A stretch of 64,000 bases of DNA from Pseudoflavonifractor capillosus (GTDB taxonomy: Bacteria; Bacillota; Clostridia; Oscillospirales; Oscillospiraceae). The stretch covers positions 1 through 64,000 of the forward strand of contig NZ_JACSNZ010000002.1 of NCBI RefSeq assembly GCF_016902575.1, read 5' to 3'. Of this stretch, positions 1-8,300 are shown piece after piece; position 1 is the first letter of the stretch, and every line of letters starts with the position of its first letter. The notes under the pieces are model-generated. The model saw only the letters and a program-made list of their open reading frames with translations, had not been told where the DNA came from and did not search any database. Both the position numbers and the translations under genes were made by a program.

Positions 1-1155
1 GGGCTGAGGTTCTTGGGTGGGCTGGGGCTCCGGCGGGGTGGGTTCTCGTTCTGGAGCTTCTGGCGTGGTGCTGCCGCCCCGATTACCCTCGGAGTCATCC
101 CCTTCCTCTTGGGGCAGCAAAAATGACTTGGAAGTCCAAAAGGCGGGTTCCCAGGGGTTTGTTGCCACCAGACGGTAGTGTTGGGGCGTGTTTTCCACGT
201 CGTAGAAGTTACAGACCACATCGCCCTGGCTGTCGTGACCCACATCAAAATCAGGCCAGGCTGTCCAGGTCTTTCCGCCGTCTGTGGAAATTTCCCCCAC
301 AACCTGGGCGTACTCTGGAAGCTCTAAAAGCACAAAATGGGCAGAACAGGCGTTTTCTCCCTTCCAGATGGCTTGGGTTACCACCAGTTCCTCCGGCTGG
401 TACCAGTGTACCGTGGTGGTTAGCGGGAGAATAGAGGGAATGGAGTCGCCGTTTTCGTCTAAAAATGCTCCAGTAAGGGTCATCTCTCCAGTGGTGCGTC
501 CATCGTAGACGCTCATATCCCAGCAAAGGGGGAGTTCCATGCGCTCCTCCTTTCCCTGGTACTGGAGATTGGAGGTGAGGGTGTTGGGAAGGTGGGATGC
601 CGTCAGAAGAGTACCCTCCTCAAGCCAGATATCCTCAGGGGAGTCATGGCCATTGTCCACAGTGGGAGGTGCCCATTGGATCAGTTCCTGGGGGATCTGA
701 GTGGCAGTGAGAGAGATGGAGGAACCCGGCTCCTGGACAATGAGAAGCCCCTCACCTGTGGCGTCCAGGGTGACATCGGTGAGAATCAGACTACCTCCAG
801 ACTTGACAACAATGAGAGGTATTGAGGATAATGTTGCATGGATGACAGGACTTCTTTCTTGGTCGCTGCCCACAGACAGAGTTCCAATGCTCAGGGTACC
901 GCCCTGCTCCACCACAATGGGGCCGGTGAGATTTACAGTCAGTTCCCCGGCATACATACCTTCGGGCAGATCTTGATCTGCAAACTGGGCAGATACAGTG
1001 GTGTAACTCAAGATCTCTCCCGCTTCGATGGTGCAGTTTCCCAGTGTGACGGTTTGGGTGGGAACTGTGGCGGACGCATGGGCAGAGGCGGTCAGGAAAA
1101 GACCCCCGGTGAGAAGCAGAGTCAGAAGAATCACGGCTGCTTTTTTCATAGACAT
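1..1155 (-). CDS. Exported hypothetical protein, C-terminus cut by window edge
   Basis: The reading frame stays open for 385 codons to base 1, so the gene is partial. The N-terminus is a Sec signal peptide: MSMKKA, a hydrophobic run of about 15 residues, then an Ala-Ser-Ala-rich cleavage region. The mature part is beta-rich and Thr/Ser/Gly-rich, with short repeats of the kind seen in parallel-beta surface proteins (GGTLSIGTLSV, GGSLILTDVTL). It ends, as far as visible, in a Pro/Glu/Thr-rich linker typical of cell-wall or spacer regions. The start at 1155 is preferred over the ATG at 1149 because an AGGGGGA site lies 10 bases upstream of it. It is transcribed divergently from the histidine kinase at 1190, with 34 bases between. 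I recognise no enzyme domain; a surface adhesin or a ligand protein sensed by the neighbouring kinase are guesses. Confidence 0.7.
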   Translation of the reverse strand, partial: MSMKKAAVILLTLLLTGGLFLTASAHASATVPTQTVTLGNCTIEAGEILSYTTVSAQFADQDLPEGMYAGELTVNLTGPIVVEQGGTLSIGTLSVGSDQERSPVIHATLSSIPLIVVKSGGSLILTDVTLDATGEGLLIVQEPGSSISLTATQIPQELIQWAPPTVDNGHDSPEDIWLEEGTLLTASHLPNTLTSNLQYQGKEERMELPLCWDMSVYDGRTTGEMTLTGAFLDENGDSIPSILPLTTTVHWYQPEELVVTQAIWKGENACSAHFVLLELPEYAQVVGEISTDGGKTWTAWPDFDVGHDSQGDVVCNFYDVENTPQHYRLVATNPWEPAFWTSKSFLLPQEEGDDSEGNRGGSTTPEAPEREPTPPEPQPTQEPQP

Positions 1156-1189
1156 ATGGGATCATTCCCCCTGTATGAGGTGATAGTCG

Positions 1190-3151
1190 GTGAGTAAACG
1201 GATGAGATACGCCATACTGCCCTTGCTGTTGGCGGTGGTGGCCGGCGTGTTGGTATACGGCGCATGGTTTCGATGGGACAACAAATATACTGCCGCCCTG
1301 CCAGGTGGATATGGCTATAACGTATGGCAGGGGAGCAGGGATCAGGTTGCCTTCCTGGTGGACGGGTGGGAGTATTACCCGGGGCAGCTGCTGGAACCGG
1401 AGGACTGGAAAACCGGGGTGTCCCCGGAGGGGTACACCTATATCGGAGAATATCCCAACTTCTCGCACCATTTGGGCAGCCCATACGGGGAGGCCACCTA
1501 CCGACTGGTGGTGGAGAATATCCCATCTGGGGCTGTCCTCTATCTACCTGAGCTGCTGTGTGCCGGGCGGGTGTATATCAACGGCACTTTGGTGGGAGAG
1601 CAGGGGAGTGTGGAGCCATATGTGCCGCTGGTCTCCGATGAAATATACCCCATAGAGGGGGAGGGCAGCACAGAAATTGTCATACAATGTGCCAACTACT
1701 CCCACTACTATTCTGGGATGTACTACCCCCCTGCTGTGGGTTCGTACTCTGCTGTATGGAACATGCTCACCGTGCGGCTGATCATTTACGGCCTGTTGTG
1801 TTTTGCCGCTTTGAGCGTAGCCCTGTCCTACCTGGTGCAATACCTGCTGGGACGGGACAGCTTGATGGGGTGGGCAGGACTTTTGAGTCTGGCTTTTTCT
1901 CTCCGGGTGTCCTATCCATTTTTTAGAGCCTTGGGTGCGCCATGGGTGGGACAGCTCTATGCAGTGGAAGATGTGTGCGGTAATGTGGTGCTGCTGTGCG
2001 CCCTGGTGCTGGCAGGGCGGCTATGCGGCATGGACCAGCACTGGATTCATCGACGGGTGGCCATTCCCGCAGCGGCAGGGCTGTGCCTGTTTACCCTGAT
2101 ATTTCCTGTGGCGATTTTACCATATTCTCCTATGTTTATCAACGCATACGGGTTGATTTTGTTTGCCTGGAAGGTGATAACAGGGGTGTATCTTATCGCT
2201 CTGATTGGATGTGCCAAATCCATAGACAGGCCTATGGGCCAGTATTTGATGGGTGCGGCGGGGTTGTATGCACTGTGGATGCTGATCTCAGTGGTAATGG
2301 CCAACCGCTTTGAACCCATTTACGGGGCCTGGCCAGAGGAGTATGGCGGGTTTGCCCTGGTGGTAGGCTACGCTGCGGGGATGGTGCGGCGGGGGGTACT
2401 GCTGGAGCGGGAAAACCGTCACCTGACCTGTCACCTGCAAGAGGAGGTGGAACGAAAAACCCAAGGGATGGAGACGCTGCTGGCCGAGCGCAGAGAGCTT
2501 CTGGCCCATCTGCTCCACGATGTAAAAAACCCTCTCTCTGCACTGCGGGGTTATGCGGAGTTGGTGCGCAGCGGCAATGTGGATTTGGACCCGGAGACAG
2601 CGGGGTACCTGGATGCCCTGACACAACGTGTGGAGGTGGTGGGAGATCGCTTTGAACTGCTTCAGCAGTTCTCAAGGGGAGAACGGGGGGTGTTACTGCG
2701 GGAGTCCATCTGTTTGAACCAGTTTCTCAAGGAGTTTTATCAGGACAATCGCCCGGATTTGGAGCTTTCCGGGGTGAGATTCACCTTAAAGCTGCCCACC
2801 CGGAGACTGATGGTACGGGGCAGCAAAGAGCGGCTGCGCATAGCTTTGGAAAATCTGTGTTTCAATGCGCTCTCCTTCACACCGGAGGACGGTGTAATTG
2901 CCCTGTCCCTGACTGAGGAGAATGGGTATGCCCTTCTTGTTGTGCGGGATACAGGGGCGGGCATTGATGCACAGGCTCTGCCTCACATCTTTGAGCGGGG
3001 ATTCACCCAACGTCCCGATGGCAGCGGGGAGGGATTGGGACTGTATTTGGTGCGTGCCATTGCCCTGGAGCACGGTGGAACGGTGTCTGTGACTTCAGAG
3101 CGGGGCAATGGCAGCGTGTTTACGTTGCGCTTGCCAATCGTGGAAGAATAA
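1190..3151 (+). CDS. Orphan 7TM sensor histidine kinase
   Basis: GTG start with GAGGTGAT upstream. Residues about 8-26 form an N-terminal membrane anchor; about 40-195 are an extracytoplasmic beta-rich sensor of the 7TMR-DISM extracellular type; about 200-395 contain seven hydrophobic segments (7TM-DISM). A short coiled linker leads to a HisKA domain with phospho-acceptor His443 in LLHDVKNPL. The HATPase_c domain has an N box (LENLCFNAL), a G1 box (VRDTGAGID) and a G2 box (GSGEGLGLYL). All catalytic boxes look intact, so it should autophosphorylate. No response regulator is adjacent, and the gene is followed by spoVT. Family knowledge suggests the periplasmic-side sensor binds a carbohydrate-like ligand; the actual signal is unknown. 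Confidence 0.88.
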   Translation: MSKRMRYAILPLLLAVVAGVLVYGAWFRWDNKYTAALPGGYGYNVWQGSRDQVAFLVDGWEYYPGQLLEPEDWKTGVSPEGYTYIGEYPNFSHHLGSPYGEATYRLVVENIPSGAVLYLPELLCAGRVYINGTLVGEQGSVEPYVPLVSDEIYPIEGEGSTEIVIQCANYSHYYSGMYYPPAVGSYSAVWNMLTVRLIIYGLLCFAALSVALSYLVQYLLGRDSLMGWAGLLSLAFSLRVSYPFFRALGAPWVGQLYAVEDVCGNVVLLCALVLAGRLCGMDQHWIHRRVAIPAAAGLCLFTLIFPVAILPYSPMFINAYGLILFAWKVITGVYLIALIGCAKSIDRPMGQYLMGAAGLYALWMLISVVMANRFEPIYGAWPEEYGGFALVVGYAAGMVRRGVLLERENRHLTCHLQEEVERKTQGMETLLAERRELLAHLLHDVKNPLSALRGYAELVRSGNVDLDPETAGYLDALTQRVEVVGDRFELLQQFSRGERGVLLRESICLNQFLKEFYQDNRPDLELSGVRFTLKLPTRRLMVRGSKERLRIALENLCFNALSFTPEDGVIALSLTEENGYALLVVRDTGAGIDAQALPHIFERGFTQRPDGSGEGLGLYLVRAIALEHGGTVSVTSERGNGSVFTLRLPIVEE

Positions 3152-3301
3152 TGACGGAGAAGAATCTGTTGCCAAAAGGCCCAAACAACAAAATAAGAGG
3201 CTGACTCTTTGGTGGTTTCTCGTTTTCTCTATGAAAGATGTGTTGCATGATTGCAGCATAAATCTGGGAAAATATCCAGTCACTGAAGAAGGGCAGCTAA
3301 T

Positions 3302-3332
3302 TGCATAACCCGTTGGAAACTGCTCATAATAA
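3302..3332 (+). promoter_or_regulatory. Candidate sigma-G-type promoter of spoVT
   Basis: TGCATA at 3302-3307, then 17 bases, then CATAATA at 3325-3331. This fits the forespore sigma-G pattern (GHATR at -35, CATnnTA at -10) better than sigma-A. It lies about 60 bases upstream of the spoVT start codon. SpoVT is a known sigma-G target in Bacillus. A small inverted repeat (ACAGGT...ACCTGT, 3341-3363) lies in the leader. Assigned by eye only. Confidence 0.5.
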
Positions 3333-3394
3333 TGGACAAAACAGGTATTTCTCGTAAGACCTGTAACTTTTCCAAGATAGAGGAGTGGCGAAGG

Positions 3395-3580
3395 ATGAAA
3401 GCAACGGGCATTGTCCGAAGAATTGATGATTTGGGCCGGGTGGTTATCCCCAAGGAGATCCGCAGAACGATGCGGATTCGGGAAGGTGACCCGTCACAGA
3501 CAACATGGACACGGTGGGAAATGTTCTGCTATGGAATGCTGGATCTGGCAAAACGGACCGGCATAAATGGTACATCATGA
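3395..3580 (+). pseudogene. spoVT: 5' fragment of split spoVT
   Basis: Codons 1-30 match the start of SpoVT almost residue for residue (MKATGIVRRIDDLGRVVIPK, then EIRRTMRIRE). This is the first half of the AbrB-type swapped-hairpin DNA-binding domain. From the GGTGACCC core at 3485 the sequence becomes element DNA and adds 31 codons that are not SpoVT (GDPSQTTWTRWEMF...), ending at a TGA at 3580. Those 31 codons are the native 3' end of the element's recombinase gene. The missing 3' part of spoVT is at 25573-26010 in the same orientation and frame. Alone, this 61-residue product cannot form a complete AbrB domain. The start has AAGG a few bases upstream. Confidence 0.92.
3485..3508 (+). other. 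attL of the spoVT element
   Basis: The core GGTGACCC (3485-3492) follows spoVT codon 30. The element-side arm CGTCACAGACAACATGG (3492-3508) is the inverted counterpart of the arm at attR (25556-25573), differing by one mismatch and one extra base. The pair forms a near-symmetric attP in the circle, as expected for a large serine recombinase. The centre of symmetry falls on the GA dinucleotide inside the core, which is non-palindromic and would set orientation. Confidence 0.85.
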
Positions 3581-3605
3581 CGAAGAAGACAATAGGAAAA
3601 CTGAC

Positions 3606-3643
3606 AGGGCAGAAGGGGTGCATTCCTTCTGCCCTCTTTTCTT
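3606..3643 (+). terminator. Terminator at the left end of the element
   Basis: Stem AGGGCAGAAGG/CCTTCTGCCCT (3606-3616, 3625-3635) followed by CTTTTCTT. It sits 25 bases after the stop at 3580. In the excised circle it would directly follow the recombinase gene, so it is probably the recombinase terminator, separated from it by integration. Confidence 0.8.
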
Positions 3644-3721
3644 GTATAAGTAGCTCCTTGCCAACACACGCTCTCAGACTTATGTTATCTCTAATAAATA
3701 TATATAAGAGGGGAGGTTCTT

Positions 3722-3913
3722 ATGGAATATCTTATTTTGGGTCTACTTATCCTCTCGCCTATGACGGGGTATGAGCTGCAGCAGTTTAAGGAAAGTGCGG
3801 AGAACACCAGGGAGAATTGGTTCATAATCAGCAGGAGGCCCCTATGCGGTTTAACTTGCCGCATGGGGGCCTCTTGCACCTGTTGCAAGAATCACATGGT
3901 CAAAAGTAAGTAA
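3722..3913 (+). pseudogene. PadR-family regulator remnant
   Basis: A good ribosome binding site (GGGGAGG) precedes an ATG, and the first 22 residues (MEYLILGLLILSPMTGYELQ) are the typical start of a PadR winged-helix repressor. After about 25 residues similarity ends abruptly and the frame runs through a hairpin (3835-3873) to a stop. An intact PadR would be 100-180 residues with a recognition helix and a dimerisation helix, so this is a 5' fragment left by deletion. It lies just inside the element's left end. Confidence 0.6.
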
Positions 3914-3946
3914 ACTGTGACAAGATTTCACGCTTTGAACGTCTGA

Positions 3947-3985
3947 GCAGCCCGGTTGCCTGTGCAACTGGGCTGCCTATATTTT
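3947..3985 (+). terminator. Rho-independent terminator
   Basis: GCAGCCCGGTTGC (3947-3959) pairs with GCAACTGGGCTGC (3964-3976) around a CTGT loop with one internal mismatch. It is followed by CTATATTTT. It lies between the PadR remnant and the YibE/F gene. Confidence 0.7.
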
Positions 3986-4145
3986 GCATAAAATTAGCAG
4001 CACGGCATTCAGAGAGAAGGATGAGGTGTTTACCTTTGTTTTACTGAAAACACCTGAAACTATGGTGGAAAGTGGGAAAAACCAGGTGATATACTTACGG
4101 ACGGAATTCGGACGGGACACGTCAACAAGGAGAGCGTATATCATC

Positions 4146-5366
4146 ATGGCGGGGAAACAACAGACAATACTGGACAGAGAACAGCCACAGTGCGGCAGAG
4201 ATGAGAAGGGGAGAGGACAGTCTCATCTACTGCTGCGTCTTTTTCTGCTGCTGGTTGTATTGGCAATTCTGGTGGCAGCGGGGGTGTGGCTCAACCGCCC
4301 GGTGACCGGGCAGCCCACAGCGTCCGGCCAGCTGGTGTTTGTGCCGGCCAAAGTGACAGCGGTGTTGGAGGACAATGCTGCCCCTGACTGGGAGCAGGGT
4401 GAAGGCCGCCGTGTGGGTACCCAGGAGCTGGAGATTCAGCTGCTCTCGGGGAGCCATAAGGGGGAAGTGCTGCCATTGACCAACTACCTCAGCGCACTGT
4501 TCAATGTGGATGTGCAGGAGGGGGATCGGGTTATTGTGCGCCTCATCACCCAGGAGGACGGCTCCTATTATGCTGCCATGTTCAACTATGACCGAGGCTT
4601 TGTGATGGGGGGCGCACTGCTCATTTTCTGCGCCGTATTGGTGATTCTGGGTGAAAAAAAGGGCCTGAGAGCCTTGCTGGGGCTGGTATTTACTCTGCTG
4701 TGTCTGTGGCATTTGCTCTTGCCCGGTCTCGTTCGTGGGTTGCCTGCCATACCCCTGACCATTGGCGTGGTGGCGGTGACTGCGGTGGCTTCTTTGGTGC
4801 TGCTGGATGGGCTGACCCGGAAATGTCTATGTGCCAGTTTGGGGTGCGTGTGTGGAGTAGCAGTGGCTGGTTTGTTTGCCTGGGTGGCGGGGATGATTAC
4901 GCCACTGAACGGGTTTAACATGACTGAGGCCGAGAACTTGATGCTCCATGGCAGCGAGTATGGACTGACCATTCAGGGGCTGCTGGTGTGTGGGGTTCTA
5001 ATAGCAGCTCTGGGAGCTGTGATGGATGTGGCCATGTCCATCGCTTCAGCGGTGTGGGAGCTACGGGAGCAAAATCCCGCTCTTTCGGCGCAGACTCTCT
5101 TCTGCTCCGGAATGAACATTGGCCGGGACGCCATGGGAACCATGGCCAATACGCTGATTTTGGCCTTTGCTGGCTCCTCCTTCAATATGTTATTGCTGAT
5201 CCAGGTCTATGACATCCCGTTTCTTCAGTTGGTGAATACGGATTTTCTCTGTATTGAGGTGTTGCAGAGTGTGGCAGGCTCCCTGGGCATCCTGTTGACA
5301 GTTCCTCTGGTGGCAGGCATCAGTGCCTATCTGATGTCCCGCCCGTCCAGAGTTCTTGATAGATGA
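4146..5366 (+). CDS. YibE/F family multipass membrane protein
   Basis: 406 residues from an ATG with AAGGAG 13 bases upstream; the longer open frame from 3984 has no supporting signal. One N-terminal membrane segment (about 30-50) is followed by an external OB-like region (about 60-155), including the YibE-type stretch VTAVLEDNAAPDW and GDRVIVRL. Seven or eight further hydrophobic segments follow, with the family-typical NIGRDAMGTMANTLILAF near residue 325. YibE/F proteins are conserved in Firmicutes; transport function is presumed but not established. It is followed after 29 bases by the giant PHP surface protein gene, suggesting an operon and perhaps a role at the cell surface. It is the first intact cargo gene of the element. 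Confidence 0.85.
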   Translation: MAGKQQTILDREQPQCGRDEKGRGQSHLLLRLFLLLVVLAILVAAGVWLNRPVTGQPTASGQLVFVPAKVTAVLEDNAAPDWEQGEGRRVGTQELEIQLLSGSHKGEVLPLTNYLSALFNVDVQEGDRVIVRLITQEDGSYYAAMFNYDRGFVMGGALLIFCAVLVILGEKKGLRALLGLVFTLLCLWHLLLPGLVRGLPAIPLTIGVVAVTAVASLVLLDGLTRKCLCASLGCVCGVAVAGLFAWVAGMITPLNGFNMTEAENLMLHGSEYGLTIQGLLVCGVLIAALGAVMDVAMSIASAVWELREQNPALSAQTLFCSGMNIGRDAMGTMANTLILAFAGSSFNMLLLIQVYDIPFLQLVNTDFLCIEVLQSVAGSLGILLTVPLVAGISAYLMSRPSRVLDR

Positions 5367-5395
5367 AACCATTTGAGAGAAAGGAACGGATACTT

Positions 5396-8300
5396 ATGTA
5401 TCGAAGATTCAAAAGCTGGAGCAAGCGTGGATTGACTATGCTGATGGTACTGGTTCTGTGCTTGGGCATGCTTCCTGTCATGTCCTACGCCCAGGAGAAC
5501 ACCTATACCCGGGTCACATCTGCAGCACAGCTCCAGGCGGGCGGCAGCTTTGTGCTGGTGGCCAGCACTGATACCGGCACCCAAGCTCTAGGCTCCACCA
5601 TTGGCAGCAAAATTGACGGTGTACCAGTGACGGTGAACGGGACCAACCTCAGCGGCACAAATGTGCCGGTATGGACGGTGGCGGCATCGGGAACCGGAAT
5701 CAGCCTGTCCAACGGCACCAATTATTTGGGCTATGGCAGCAGCACCAGCTTTACCAAGCCTGAGGAGTCCTACACTTGGAATGTGACCGACAACCAAGAT
5801 GGCACCTTCCGCTTTGTGGCCTCCACCAGCAGCACCCGGGCCATTGCATGGCAAATCTCCGGGGAGCGTTTTGGTGCATACTCCACCACCAATAATGCCA
5901 GCGAATATGTATTTGACCTGTTGGTGTTCCGGGTGGATAGCGGGGACGCAGGGATTACAGTGGCTGCACCCCAGGCACAGCCCCAGGGCGGAGAGGTGGC
6001 CTCCGGCACCGCCATCACCCTCACCTGCGCCACCCAGGGAGCTTCCATCTACTATACCACTGACGGCAGCGACCCCAGTGAGACCAGCAACCGCTATACC
6101 GAGGACACCAAGCCGGTGATCACCGGCGAGGCTGGGGCCCAGGTAATCCTGAAGGCAGTGGCTGTGTTGGACGATACCCAGAGTGCCATCCAGACCATTC
6201 GCTACACCATTCAGGGGCCGGCCACTGCCCAGCGGGTGGAGACAATTGCAGAGGGAGACGTGGTGACCGTCTACTATCCTGAAGCCAACAAAGTTATGAG
6301 CATCCAGGGCTATACCTACACCAGCAGCTCCGGCAGCACCAAGGATGAACTGGTGGCCCTGGATGCCCAGGTCAGCGATGACACTCTGACGATTCCCGAG
6401 GGTGCGGCTCAGTTCAAGGTCTATGAGCAGGACGGCCACTATGTCCTCAAAAGCGACGAGGGTTTCCTCTATCTGGACGGCACCAACGTTCGACTGGTGG
6501 AGGAGCAGGGGGAGTACACCCTCTTTGACCTGGAGGAGACCGAAAACGGCTCCTATGTCAAGGGAACCAATGCGGTAGCTTATAACAAGCCCCAGTACCT
6601 GGAGTACTACGGCGGTTATTTTACCTGCTATAGCATGAATACCAGTAAGCCTGGACTCTATACCTTCCAGTTCTACCGCAGCGGCAGCTTTGATGTGAAT
6701 GACGAGCCTCTGGTGCCTGATGACGGGCAGGAGGGAGAGACTCCTATTGCTGCTGGTGACCAGGTGGTTATTTACGCTCCGGACACCATGCTGGCCCTGT
6801 CCGCCACGGTGAAGAGTACCTACTATCCCGTGGGTGTGGCGGTGAAGCTGGAAGAGGGAACCCTCAGCGGGTATGAGGCCACCGAGGTGTGGACAGTGGG
6901 GGGAGATGCTGCAACCGGCTTTACCTTTACCAATGGAGGTAAGACTCTGAGTATGGCGGGAAGCTATTCCAGCGTGTACCCCGGTGCAGGGGAGAACAAG
7001 ACATGGACGCTGGAAGCCAGTGATACCACAGGAGTATACTATGTGAAAAACCAGGGCCGTGGCAATTACCTGCTCTGGGATGACAAGTACGACGATTGGA
7101 CCACCAGCGAAAGCGACAAAACCGGCGTTGTGTTCCAGGTGGTGGACGGTGTTCCTGAACCTGAGCCGGAACCCACCCAGCTGGAGGTGCGGGCTACCCC
7201 GGCCAGCGGAGCCTCTCTGACCGAGGCTGCTACCATTGAACTGATGAGCGTGGAGGGTGCCACCATCTATTACACCACCGATGGCTCCAATCCCACCACC
7301 GACAGCAAAGCCTACACCCAGGCCCTCACAGTGGGCGAGGACGTGGCGGTTCCCACAGCGGACCAGCCTCTGACCCTCAAGGCCATCGCCTATCTGCCCG
7401 CCGATGAAGAGGCTGGCACCCAAGCTCAGACCAGCCCAGTGGCTGAGTTTACTTATCAGGCTCCCGTGTCTCTGAATGACTACAACCTCTACTTTGGTCA
7501 GCTCCACTCCCACACCAACATCTCCGACGGTGCAGGCAGCGTGGAGGAGGCCTTTGACCATGCCTCTCAGGTGGAGAATCTGGACTTTCTGGCCGTCACT
7601 GACCACTCCAACTCCTTCGACAACGAGAGTGCCGATGGGGTGGGCCTGGAAAATGACTGCTCCACCATCAGCAGCGAGTGGGCCCAGGGCCACGAGGCGG
7701 CTGCAAATGCCACTACCGAGGATTTTGTGGGTCTGTATGGGTTTGAGATGACCTGGTCCGACGGCTTTGGTCACATAAACACCTTCAACACCCCTGGCTT
7801 CGAGAGTCGCAGCAACAGCGAGTTTGGGAACAAGTCCGGCAGCACGGAGGGGTACCAGAACTACTATAACATGCTGTTGCAGGTCAGTTCCTCCCTGTCC
7901 CAGTTCAACCATCCCGGCACCACCTTTGGTGATTTCCAGGACTTTGCCTTCTACTCCGCTGCGCTGGATCAGCGCATCACCCTCATTGAGGTGGGCAACG
8001 GCGAAGGAGCCATTGGCTCCAGCGGCTACTTCCCCAGCTATGAGTACTACACTCGTGCCCTGGACAAGGGCTGGCACGTAGCTCCCACCAACAACCAGGA
8101 CAACCACAAGGGCAACTGGGGCGACTCCAACACTGCCCGCAGCGTGGTTCTGGCCTCTGACTTGACCGAGCAGGGCATATATGATGCCATTGCCAACTAC
8201 CGGGTGTACGCCACCGAGGACAACGACCTGTCCATCCTGTACTCCCTCAACGGCAACGCCATGGGCTCCATCCTGCCCCAGCAGGAGCAGGGGGTTACCA

